Below, piece after piece: positions 16,993-24,261 of a stretch of DNA of 64,000 bases. How positions within the stretch are numbered: position 1 is the stretch's first letter; the number at the start of each line of letters is the position of its first letter. The notes under the pieces are model-generated. The model was given only the letters and a program-made list of their open reading frames with translations, was not told where the DNA came from and did no database searches. The position numbers and the translations under genes were made by a program. Source of the stretch: Natronomonas halophila (GTDB lineage Archaea; Halobacteriota; Halobacteria; Halobacteriales; Haloarculaceae); the NCBI RefSeq assembly GCF_013391085.1, contig NZ_CP058334.1, forward strand, positions 930,001 through 994,000, in the 5' to 3' direction.

Positions 16993-17382
16993 TCAGGGTC
17001 GCGCCGGTGCCGGCATCCCCGTTAGTTCCGCATCACGCCGCTCGGCCGACTTGGCCGCATCGTACATCGCATACAGCCAGATGGCCGGGACCAGCACGAA
17101 CCCGATGAATACGGTCAGCGAGAGGACGGCAAGCACGAAGGCGACGGCGAAGAAAAACCCCATATCTATCTCGCGTGCGTAGATGTGGCCGAGGCCGGGG
17201 AAGACCGCCGAGAGGACCGCTGCTATTAGCGGGTTTCGACCATCCAGCAGACTCTCGACGGCCGGTGACGACGGGGGCGACCGCTGTCGGACGCCGCACT
17301 CGGGACAGATTTCGGCGGCGCGTCGAATCTCGGACCCACACTCCCGGCAGTAAACGGTCGTCTCGGGGTCGGCGTTCGTCAT
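16993..17382 (-). CDS. Zinc-ribbon membrane protein
   Basis: A 129-residue protein with an N-terminal zinc ribbon (CRECG at about residues 11-15 and CPECG at about 25-29), then an AAVLSAVFPGLGHIYAREI segment and two further hydrophobic helices. The FPGLGHIY pattern is typical of TM2-like/DUF5683-type small membrane proteins fused to a zinc ribbon. Function is unknown. It is transcribed opposite to its neighbours, inside the oxidase locus, so its relation to respiration is unclear. ATG 17382 is used; the longer frame (to 17484) has no protein-like N-terminus. Confidence 0.75.
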   Translation of the reverse strand: MTNADPETTVYCRECGSEIRRAAEICPECGVRQRSPPSSPAVESLLDGRNPLIAAVLSAVFPGLGHIYAREIDMGFFFAVAFVLAVLSLTVFIGFVLVPAIWLYAMYDAAKSAERRDAELTGMPAPARP

Positions 17383-17516
17383 GGCGCTACTACGGCAGGA
17401 ACCGAGATAAACCTCGCTGGCCGTGGGGGCGTAGGGATTCGACCACATCGCGGATGTCCGAACGCATACGGCAACATACCACACACAAAAGTCGGGCGGT
17501 CCGGGCGCTTTGGGAG

Positions 17517-17526
17517 GGTTTTTACC
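17517..17526 (+). promoter_or_regulatory. TATA-like element for the subunit III gene
   Basis: GGTTTTTACC is centred about 27 nt before the ATG at 17549, predicting a leaderless mRNA for the second-set subunit III gene. Confidence 0.5.
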
Positions 17527-17548
17527 CCTTCACTCGAATGTCCCGCGT

Positions 17549-18430
17549 ATGAGCGTTGAGACCGACGACGGTCACGGCCACGACGGCGGCCACGACCACC
17601 ACCTTCCGGCAGTCGAGGATTGGCCGCAGGGGTTCGGCGAGGCCTCCTGGTGGCCCTTCATCACGGCACTCGGTGGCTCCGGGTTCTACATCGGTGCCGC
17701 ACTGTTCGTCCTCGGCCAGCCCGGCACCGACATCGTGCCCGCATCACTTGGACCGATAGTTTTCATCCTGAGCACGTTCGCGTTCCTCACGGGACTGTAC
17801 GGCTGGCTTTACCACGCCTTCATCGTCGACTTCTGGTCCGGCGAAGCCGACGACTACGGCTTCCCGTTGAAACTGACGATGCTACTGTTCCTGGGGACCG
17901 AAGTCGCCACGTTCGGTGCCGGCTTCATCTACTACTTCTTCATCCGCGGGTCGGCCGTCTGGACTGAAGAAGCCCTCCCCGAACTGGTCGTCTCCGGTGA
18001 CGTCCTCAGTTCGCTGGTCATCATCAACACCCTCATCCTGATCGCCAGTTCGATTACCATCCACTTCGCCCACCACGCCCTTCTGGAGAACAACCGCAAG
18101 CGGTTCGTTCGCCTCCTCGGCGTCACGCTCCTTTTGGGTGTTATCTTCCTCGGCGGGCAGGTCTACGAGTACTTCGAGTTCATCGTCCACGAAGGCTTCA
18201 CGCTCACCGCGGGCCCCTACGGAACGGCCTTCTACGCGCTGACGGGCCTCCACGGCCTCCACGTCGGCCTCGGCGCGGTCCTCATCAGCATCGTCTTCAT
18301 CCGCTCGCTGTTCGGCCACTACTCCGCCGAAAAGCACGTCTCGGTCAGTACCGTCTCGATGTACTGGCACTTCGTCGACATCGTCTGGGTCTTCCTCGTC
18401 GTCGTGCTGTACGCCGGCGCCATCATCTGA
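17549..18430 (+). CDS. coxC: Cytochrome c oxidase subunit III
   Basis: A 293-residue stand-alone subunit III with seven predicted helices; it supports proton uptake and stability of the catalytic subunit. Family motifs include FLGTEVATFGAGFIYYFF (the Glu in the membrane), TGLHGLHVGLGAV, and the C-terminal YWHFVDIVWVFLVVVLY. The N-terminus is His-rich (HGHDGGHDHH), which could bind metal or be a haloarchaeal peculiarity. It belongs with the subunit II at 16176 and subunit I at 21377. Three nucleotides after its stop the structured repeat copy B begins. Confidence 0.94.
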   Translation: MSVETDDGHGHDGGHDHHLPAVEDWPQGFGEASWWPFITALGGSGFYIGAALFVLGQPGTDIVPASLGPIVFILSTFAFLTGLYGWLYHAFIVDFWSGEADDYGFPLKLTMLLFLGTEVATFGAGFIYYFFIRGSAVWTEEALPELVVSGDVLSSLVIINTLILIASSITIHFAHHALLENNRKRFVRLLGVTLLLGVIFLGGQVYEYFEFIVHEGFTLTAGPYGTAFYALTGLHGLHVGLGAVLISIVFIRSLFGHYSAEKHVSVSTVSMYWHFVDIVWVFLVVVLYAGAII

Positions 18431-18783
18431 GTCCACTTTTTGCACGCTCGGCGCGGCTTCGCCGCGCCTCGCGGTCATCAGATTCCGCAGTAATCTGATG
18501 GGCAATCAGACCGCGCAGCGGTCTGATAACGGCAAAAACGTGTGGGGAATATGCGCGCGCTCCTTCCAGCCGCTCAGCCTCCCTGCGGTCGGCTGAGCGT
18601 TAGTCAGTCGGCGCTACGGCACTTTGCTTCGCTCGGTGCCGGGAACCGCCTCGGGGGCGTTCTTCGAACGCCCCACTCGGCGGATACTTTTTCGTCGCTT
18701 GCGAACCCAGCGCGAATCCCTCGGATGATAGTCTGCCATCGCCTTTCGCAAGGTACTCCCAACACCGTTCCCAAGTCGCGATA
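18431..18783. other. 353-nt gene-free region holding repeat copy B
   Basis: No gene seen. 18433-18692 is repeat copy B; 18693-18783 is unique sequence upstream of the 455-residue membrane protein gene, with no clear TATA box. Confidence 0.75.
18433..18692 (+). repeat. Structured intergenic repeat, copy B
   Basis: Outer arms TTTTTGC (18437) and GCAAAAA (to 18538) enclose three successive hairpins: GGCGCGGC/GCCGCGCC, ATCAGATT/AATCTGAT and ATCAGACCGC/GCGGTCTGAT. Then follow ACGTGTGGGGAATATGCGCGCG, GCCTCCCTGCGGTCGGC, and the end block GGGAACCGCCTCGGGGGC with a hairpin and CTCGGCGGATACTT. It starts 3 nt after the coxC stop. Confidence 0.85.
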
Positions 18784-20151
18784 ATGAGCCGTCGTCGCCG
18801 CTTCCTGTTGGTCGCCGTCGGGGTGTTCGCTGGCCTCGTCGGGTCGGTCGCCGCCCACGGCGCCGGTCTCGCGAGCGCGCCCGACCGCGGGACCGACGTA
18901 CCGACGTGGCTGTTCCTTCTGACCGGCGGGGGCGTCATCGGCGCCTCCTTCCTGCTGGCTTCCTTCATCACCGACCGGTCGTTTATCCGAGCGATTCATC
19001 GCTCCCGCGGGCGATGGACCCCACCAGCCAAGGGGACGATTCGACGCCTCGGTGGCGTCATCGGCGTCATTGGCCTCGGTTTCGTCCTTGGGGTCGGCTT
19101 CTTCGGGCCCCGAGAAGCGCTGTACAACGCCGCCGTCCTCCTCGTCTGGGCCGGGTGGTGGTCCGGCTACGCGATGACGACCTATCTGGTCGGCAACAGC
19201 TGGCCGCTCGTCAATCCGTGGCGCGCAATCGCCGAGGCGCTGCCGTCGCTGGACCGCGAGTATCCCGAACGGTTCGGGGCATGGCCCAGCGTCGTCGGCC
19301 TGCTCGCGCTCGTCTGGTTGGAAGTCATCAGCCCCGTTGCCGACCGCCCGCGGATTCTGGCCGGCGTCGTACTCGGCTACACACTCCTCACGCTCGCGGG
19401 CGCTGTCGTCTTCGGCCCGGTGACGTGGTTCGAGACCGTCGACCCGATCGCCCGCGTATTCCGGTATTTCGGCCGCGTCGCGCCGCTTCACTACGACGAC
19501 GGCATCCGGGTTCGCTTGCCGGGGGCAGGCCTCAACGAGACGGCGCTCGTCTCCGACCGCAGCGAGGTGGGCTTCGTCGTCGCCATCCTCTGGGTGACCA
19601 CCTACGACGGCCTCGTCGCCACGCCGCCGTGGCGCCGCTTTGCCGTCACCGTCGTCGAAGCCGGCGTGCCGGCACACCTGCTGTATCCGGCCGCACTGGT
19701 CGCCGGCTACGCCGTCTTCCTGGGCGTCTTCCGAGTTGCCGCCGTCTACAGCAAGCGACACGCCCGGACCTACACGTCCGCCGACGCGCTGGCACGGCGG
19801 TTTGCCCCGCCGCTGCTCGCCATCGCGGCCGGCTATCACCTCGCGCACTTCCTCGGCTACTTCGTCGAACTGTCGCCGGCTCTGTTCCGCGCGCTGGCGG
19901 CACCGCTTGCGCCGCCAGCCCCGGTTGCCGTCGTCTTGCCGTCGTGGTTCACCGGGGTCGAAATCGCGTTCGTGATTCTCGGCCATCTGCTGGCCATCTG
20001 GGCGGCCCACGCGGCCGCTTACGAGGTCTTCCCCGGCAAGATGCAGGCCATCCGCAGCCAGTATGCGGTCACGCTGGCGATGGTCTGTTACACCATGCTC
20101 AGTCTCTGGATCGTCACGCAACCGTACGCCACACCACCCTACGTCTCCTGA
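18784..20151 (+). CDS. Large polytopic membrane protein (oxidase locus)
   Basis: A 455-residue protein with about eleven hydrophobic segments and a cleavable-looking N-terminus ending AHGAG. Parts of it (AHG near residue 24, TWLFLLTGG, SWPLVNPWRAI, LVWLEVISP, WVTTYDGLVATPPW) resemble, from memory, actinobacterial membrane proteins often labelled fenitrothion hydrolase, a label I would not transfer. Membrane histidines (YHLAHFLGYF, GHLLAIWAAHAAA) could bind heme or copper. The downstream zinc-finger gene starts 2 nt after its stop, so they are co-transcribed. No reaction can be assigned; location suggests a respiratory accessory role. Confidence 0.72.
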   Translation: MSRRRRFLLVAVGVFAGLVGSVAAHGAGLASAPDRGTDVPTWLFLLTGGGVIGASFLLASFITDRSFIRAIHRSRGRWTPPAKGTIRRLGGVIGVIGLGFVLGVGFFGPREALYNAAVLLVWAGWWSGYAMTTYLVGNSWPLVNPWRAIAEALPSLDREYPERFGAWPSVVGLLALVWLEVISPVADRPRILAGVVLGYTLLTLAGAVVFGPVTWFETVDPIARVFRYFGRVAPLHYDDGIRVRLPGAGLNETALVSDRSEVGFVVAILWVTTYDGLVATPPWRRFAVTVVEAGVPAHLLYPAALVAGYAVFLGVFRVAAVYSKRHARTYTSADALARRFAPPLLAIAAGYHLAHFLGYFVELSPALFRALAAPLAPPAPVAVVLPSWFTGVEIAFVILGHLLAIWAAHAAAYEVFPGKMQAIRSQYAVTLAMVCYTMLSLWIVTQPYATPPYVS

Positions 20152-20152
20152 G

Positions 20153-20440
20153 ATGTCCACCGAAAACACCCCATCCGAGTCGACTCGAACGCCGCCGCCG
20201 GATGCCCCCGACGAACCGGCGACCTGCGAGTACTGCGGCGAGCGCTTCGTCGAAGACGACCTGCTCGCACTCCACCGCGGACAGGCACACGAGGGCGACC
20301 TGAACGAGGCCGAAATCGAAGCCTACCGGGAAGCCCGCGAGAGCGAACGTGACGAGGTTCGGCTGTTCCGCCTGCAGGCGCTGGCGGCGCTCGTCGCTAT
20401 CTACTTCGGCTTCATCTTCGTCTACGCGTTCGTCATCTGA
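20153..20440 (+). CDS. C2H2 zinc-finger protein with C-terminal membrane helix
   Basis: A 95-residue protein. Residues about 24-42 form a C2H2 finger (CEYCGERF...LALHRGQAH), followed by an acidic alpha-helical stretch and one C-terminal transmembrane helix (about 70-92). A zinc finger tethered to the membrane is unusual and suggests protein interaction at the membrane, not DNA binding; that is inference. The ATG is 2 nt after the TGA of the preceding membrane protein gene. Confidence 0.78.
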   Translation: MSTENTPSESTRTPPPDAPDEPATCEYCGERFVEDDLLALHRGQAHEGDLNEAEIEAYREARESERDEVRLFRLQALAALVAIYFGFIFVYAFVI

Positions 20441-20496
20441 AACGGCTCCGGGTCCGGAACCGACGGTCATTTGAGGCGGTAGTCCAAGGGATACGC

Positions 20497-20898
20497 ATGG
20501 AAGCGGAACCGGAACCGGGCGTCTCCGAGCGCTACGAGAAGACGAGCGCGTGGCCGCTCGTGGTCGCGTTCGGGCTCGTTCTCAGTGAAATCGGAATCCT
20601 GTTCAACCTCTATCCCGTCGCCGTCGGCGGCCTCGTCATGTTCGTCGCCAGCATCGCTGGCATCGTCAATGAGGCGGGATACGTGACTCGACCCTGGCGG
20701 CTTCTCGCGGGACTCGGTGTCACGCTCGCCGTCGTCGGGATGCTCGTCGTCTCGACGCAGGTCGACGGCGGCCTGTCGGCGTACATCGCCCAAGCGTCGA
20801 TGTCGAATCAGATCAGCCAGCGCGGCTTTACCATCGCCGCGACGGGCGTCGTCGTTGTCGTCGCCGGCCTCGTCGCTCCGCGCGTTCTGAATCAGTAA
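20497..20898 (+). CDS. Conserved haloarchaeal membrane protein (DUF7541-like)
   Basis: A 133-residue protein with four predicted helices (about residues 18-35, 40-58, 68-86 and 110-128). I recall this family as DUF7541, a haloarchaeal group found beside oxidase genes; no function known. The hydrophilic N-terminus (EAEPEPGVSERYEKTSAWP) leads directly into helix 1. It sits between the zinc-finger gene and the DUF6684-like gene on the same strand. Confidence 0.75.
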   Translation: MEAEPEPGVSERYEKTSAWPLVVAFGLVLSEIGILFNLYPVAVGGLVMFVASIAGIVNEAGYVTRPWRLLAGLGVTLAVVGMLVVSTQVDGGLSAYIAQASMSNQISQRGFTIAATGVVVVVAGLVAPRVLNQ

Positions 20899-20930
20899 TC
20901 TCTTAGTGTATCTCTCCAAACCCACGAACA

Positions 20931-21245
20931 ATGAGTGAACGAACCTTCGACCGGGAGACCCTGCTTGACCTGTTCGTCAACGCCATCCCGCTCGGCATCC
21001 TTCTGTTCTTCGTGGTGCTGTACGCGGTCGTCGCACCGTTCCCCGAGAACTCGGTCGTCCTCGTCGTCCAGCTGTCCATCATCTCGCTGACGGCGCTCGG
21101 ACTGGCGATTCTGACCTACTACTCCGGGAAGGCCATCAGTACCGCCGAAAAGGAGGCGGGCGAATCCATCCCGCCCGGCTACTCCGAAGCGGACGCCGAA
21201 GTCGCAGGCATGCCCGGCGAGGAAGCCGGAGAAGCCACCGAGTAA
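20931..21245 (+). CDS. Conserved haloarchaeal membrane protein (DUF6684-like)
   Basis: A 104-residue protein with two membrane helices (about residues 16-36 and 45-65) and a long acidic cytoplasmic tail. I recognise it as the family I recall as DUF6684, regularly encoded next to haloarchaeal oxidase subunit I. A TATA-like CTCTTAGTG lies about 27 nt upstream of the ATG. It is the last small gene before subunit I at 21377 and could be a small subunit or assembly factor (inference from position). Confidence 0.78.
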   Translation: MSERTFDRETLLDLFVNAIPLGILLFFVVLYAVVAPFPENSVVLVVQLSIISLTALGLAILTYYSGKAISTAEKEAGESIPPGYSEADAEVAGMPGEEAGEATE

Positions 21246-21376
21246 CGCACCCCTCCGTTCTCCGAGTTCGTTTCGAGCCGCTTAGTCCCGGATTCGTGCA
21301 GGCAAAATCATCCGACAGGGCGGCGGCATAACGCAACCTTTCTTTACCCATGGTCCTACACCTCGCCTAGATACAC

Positions 21377-23155
21377 ATGGCTGCAGAACAGCTTGCGCTA
21401 ACTGTTCTCATGGGGGTGCTCCTCATCGCGGTGTTCGCGATGCTGGGCCGCATGGAGAACTGGCGCAGTTACACTTCGCTGGCAAGCGGCGAGGCGAGCG
21501 CGGCGGGCCACGGCCACAAGCCCCCGGGTATCGTCCGCTGGTTGACGACGGTCGACCACAAGGATATCGGGATACTGTACGGGACCTACGGCGTCATCGC
21601 GTTCCTCTGGGGCGGCGTCGCCGTGCTGTTGATGCGCATCGAGTTGTTCACGCCCAACTCGACCCTCATCGAACCCTCGTTCTACAACGCGCTGTTGACG
21701 AGTCACGGCATCACGATGCTGTTCCTCTTCGGGACGCCCATCATCGCCGCTTTCTCGAACTACTTCGTTCCGCTGCTCATCGGCGCGGACGACATGGCGT
21801 TCCCGCGTATCAACGCCATCGCCTTCTGGCTGCTGCCGCCGGGGGCGCTGCTCATCTGGGCCGGCTTCTTCGCGATGCCGCTCGATTTGGGTATCGCCCC
21901 CGCCCAGACGTCCTGGACGATGTACGCCCCGCTGTCGGTCGACCAGCCCAACCCGGGCGTCGACCTGATGCTTCTGGGTCTCCATCTGACCGGTATTTCA
22001 GCGACCATGGGTGCGATTAACTTCGTCGCGACCATCTTCACCGAGCGCGGCGACGACGTCACCTGGGCCAACCTCGACATCTTCAGCTGGACGATTCTCA
22101 CCCAGTCGGGGCTCATCATCTTCGCGTTCCCGCTGCTCGGGAGCGCGCTCATTATGCTGCTTCTCGACCGGAACTTCGGGACGACGTTCTTCGCCGTCGA
22201 GGGCGGCGGACCCATCCTCTGGCAACACCTCTTCTGGTTCTTCGGCCATCCGGAGGTGTACATCCTCGTCCTGCCGATGATGGGGCTGGTCTCGTGGATT
22301 CTGCCGAAGTTCGCCGGCCGGAAGATCTTCGGCTTCAAGTTCGTCGTCTACTCGACGCTCGCTATCGGTGTGCTCTCCTTCGGCGTCTGGGCCCACCACA
22401 TGTTCGGCAGCGGGATGGACCCCCGTATCCGGGCGTCGTTCATGGCGACGTCGCTTGCCATCGCGATTCCCTCCGCAGTCAAGACGTTCAACTGGATCAC
22501 GACGCTGTGGAACGGTAACGTCCGCCTGACAGCGCCGATGCTGTTCTGTCTCGGCTTCGTCTCGAACTTCGTTCTCGGGGGCATCACCGGCGTCTTCCTG
22601 GCGGCGATTCCGGTGAACCTCGTGCTCCACGAGACGTACTACGTTGTCGGCCACTTCCACTACATCGTCATGGGGATGATTACCTTCGCCGGCTTCGGTG
22701 CCGTCTACTACTGGTTCCCCATCGTCACCGGGAAGATGTACCAGCGCACCCTCGCGAAGTGGCACTTCTGGCTGTCGATGATCGGCGTCAACATCACCTT
22801 CTTCGCGATGCTCGTCGCCGGCTACCTCGAAATGCCGCGCCGGTATGCGACCTACGAGTTCGACCCCGCACTCGCGCCGCTGGCCGAAATCACGCTGCTG
22901 CACCGTGCGATGACCGTCGGCGCCTTCCTCATCGCCATCGGGACGGTCATCTGGCTGTGGAACATCGTCCAGTCGTGGGCCGAAGGCCCCGAGGTCACCG
23001 ACCCCGACCCGTGGGACACCAAGCAGTACGGCCTCCACGGCCGTGAGTTCGCCTGGTTCGAAGACCAGCTCGAAGAGGAAGGCCTGCTGGCGACCACCGA
23101 CGGCGGCGAGGACGAAGACGTCGCAACCGACGGCGGTACGACCACCGACGACTAA
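21377..23155 (+). CDS. coxA: Cytochrome c oxidase subunit I, second set
   Basis: A 592-residue heme-copper oxidase catalytic subunit without the subunit III fusion. Ligands visible: low-spin heme His in TSHGITMLF, CuB His and cross-linked Tyr in GHPEVY, the CuB pair AHHMFG, and the heme pair GHFHY. The Glu in GHPEVY indicates an A-family enzyme. An extra N-terminal helix precedes the core (MAAEQLALTVLMGVLLIAVF). It pairs with the subunits II (16176) and III (17549). The acidic tail with repeated TDGG is typical of salt-adapted proteins. A weak TATA-like TTTCTTTAC is found about 30 nt before the start. Confidence 0.94.
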   Translation: MAAEQLALTVLMGVLLIAVFAMLGRMENWRSYTSLASGEASAAGHGHKPPGIVRWLTTVDHKDIGILYGTYGVIAFLWGGVAVLLMRIELFTPNSTLIEPSFYNALLTSHGITMLFLFGTPIIAAFSNYFVPLLIGADDMAFPRINAIAFWLLPPGALLIWAGFFAMPLDLGIAPAQTSWTMYAPLSVDQPNPGVDLMLLGLHLTGISATMGAINFVATIFTERGDDVTWANLDIFSWTILTQSGLIIFAFPLLGSALIMLLLDRNFGTTFFAVEGGGPILWQHLFWFFGHPEVYILVLPMMGLVSWILPKFAGRKIFGFKFVVYSTLAIGVLSFGVWAHHMFGSGMDPRIRASFMATSLAIAIPSAVKTFNWITTLWNGNVRLTAPMLFCLGFVSNFVLGGITGVFLAAIPVNLVLHETYYVVGHFHYIVMGMITFAGFGAVYYWFPIVTGKMYQRTLAKWHFWLSMIGVNITFFAMLVAGYLEMPRRYATYEFDPALAPLAEITLLHRAMTVGAFLIAIGTVIWLWNIVQSWAEGPEVTDPDPWDTKQYGLHGREFAWFEDQLEEEGLLATTDGGEDEDVATDGGTTTDD

Positions 23156-23325
23156 CCGCGTTCCGCTTTTCTCGCTGGACTGACAGACCTGCTTTTCCGG
23201 AGGTTCCCACCGCGAACTAGTCCACAGTAGGCACTGACAGAGGAAAACCGAGGACAGTACGTCCTCGTTGGTCAAAAACGGCTCGGATGGTGGCTATTGG
23301 GCTGAGCTGTGCCGCACGAATCGGC

Positions 23326-23439
23326 TTAAATCGACGTCAGCACCAGAATCAGCCCGGTCGCTGCCATCAGTAGTGCGACCCCGACGAGGACGAACAAGAG
23401 GTACTCCTTTTCGGTGAACGTCCGGCGTTCCTCGGCCAT
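23326..23439 (-). CDS. 37-residue single-span membrane protein
   Basis: A short frame of 37 residues: a charged N-terminus (MAEERRTFTEKEYL) followed by one 21-residue hydrophobic helix to the stop. A TATA-like CCCTTTTGAC lies about 25 nt upstream of the ATG on the minus strand. The clean amphipathic-then-hydrophobic pattern and promoter argue it is real. It lies just downstream of the coxA gene and is convergent with it; a tiny oxidase subunit (CcoQ/CcoH size class) is possible but unproven. Confidence 0.6.
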   Translation of the reverse strand: MAEERRTFTEKEYLLFVLVGVALLMAATGLILVLTSI

Positions 23440-23526
23440 AGTTGGTGTTGGAACCACCGCGTCAAAAGGGTTTCAGAACGGCCGCGATTCCGAAGGCTCA
23501 TCGGGGCCCCAGACGTAGACGACGAC

Positions 23527-23796
23527 GTGACGGAAACCGACACCGAAGGCCTCGGTGGCCACCGCATCATCATCTTCCTCTATGTCGTCGTCGTGAGTGT
23601 CGCCGGCTTCATGGGCGCAGTCATCGGGAGTATCGGGCTTCGGGACCTCGAAGCCGTCTCGTTTTTCGGCCTCGTTACTTTCCAGCCGACGCCGTTCGGG
23701 CTGGCCGCGTTCGGCATGACCACTGTCGGGACGGTTCTCGGTATCCTGCTCGTACTCGTCGTCGGCGTTTCGGAGCGCTACGTCGACGACGTCTGA
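23527..23796 (+). CDS. Small conserved membrane protein (DUF7520-like)
   Basis: An 89-residue protein with two predicted helices (about residues 13-33 and 58-80) and short acidic ends. The start is GTG 23527; there is no suitable in-frame ATG before the first helix. I recall the family as DUF7520, conserved in haloarchaea near oxidase genes, function unknown. It is divergent from the 37-residue gene and followed by the UspA gene. Confidence 0.75.
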   Translation: MTETDTEGLGGHRIIIFLYVVVVSVAGFMGAVIGSIGLRDLEAVSFFGLVTFQPTPFGLAAFGMTTVGTVLGILLVLVVGVSERYVDDV

Positions 23797-23838
23797 TAAG
23801 CGAAAGCGATTACCACGGCCGTCTCGGAACTATTGGAT

Positions 23839-24258
23839 ATGTACCACGTCGTGATGGCGGTCGCCAAGGACGACGAGGGGCTCGCGGCGAAGGTCGACAC
23901 TATCGCGGGCCTGCCGTCGGCGACCGACGCGGTCCGAGTGACGCTCGTCCACGTCCACGAAGCGGACGCGGTGGGCGAAGAGCCGGTTGCGAACCAGCCC
24001 GCCGTCGCGGAGGCACTGGAGTTGTGTTCCGAGGCGGAACTGCAGGTAGATACCTACGGTCTCATCGCGGAGACGGTACCGGAGGGACTCGTCGAGGCCA
24101 TCGAAAAGCTGGACCCGGACCTCGTCTGTCTGGGCGGTCGCCGACGTTCGCCGGCCGGCAAGCGGCAACTCAAACCCGGCGCACAGGAGGTCATCCTCCA
24201 GTCCGGCGTCCCCGTCGTGATTGCCGGCGAACTCGACCATCAGGTTCCCCGAACCTGA
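23839..24258 (+). CDS. Universal stress protein family
   Basis: A 139-residue single-domain UspA-fold protein. The N-terminal strand is MYHVVMAV and the helix-strand pattern leads to LVCLGGRRRSPAGKRQLKPGAQEVILQSGVPVVIAG, which is the family's C-terminal nucleotide-binding region; GRRRSPAGK(x)9 is a diverged form of G-x2-G-x9-G-S/T. Some Usp proteins bind ATP; this variant may not. ATG 23839 is preferred to TTG 23833. It converges on the acyl-CoA ligase gene, with 3 nt between stops. Confidence 0.85.
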   Translation: MYHVVMAVAKDDEGLAAKVDTIAGLPSATDAVRVTLVHVHEADAVGEEPVANQPAVAEALELCSEAELQVDTYGLIAETVPEGLVEAIEKLDPDLVCLGGRRRSPAGKRQLKPGAQEVILQSGVPVVIAGELDHQVPRT

Positions 24259-24261
24259 CGG

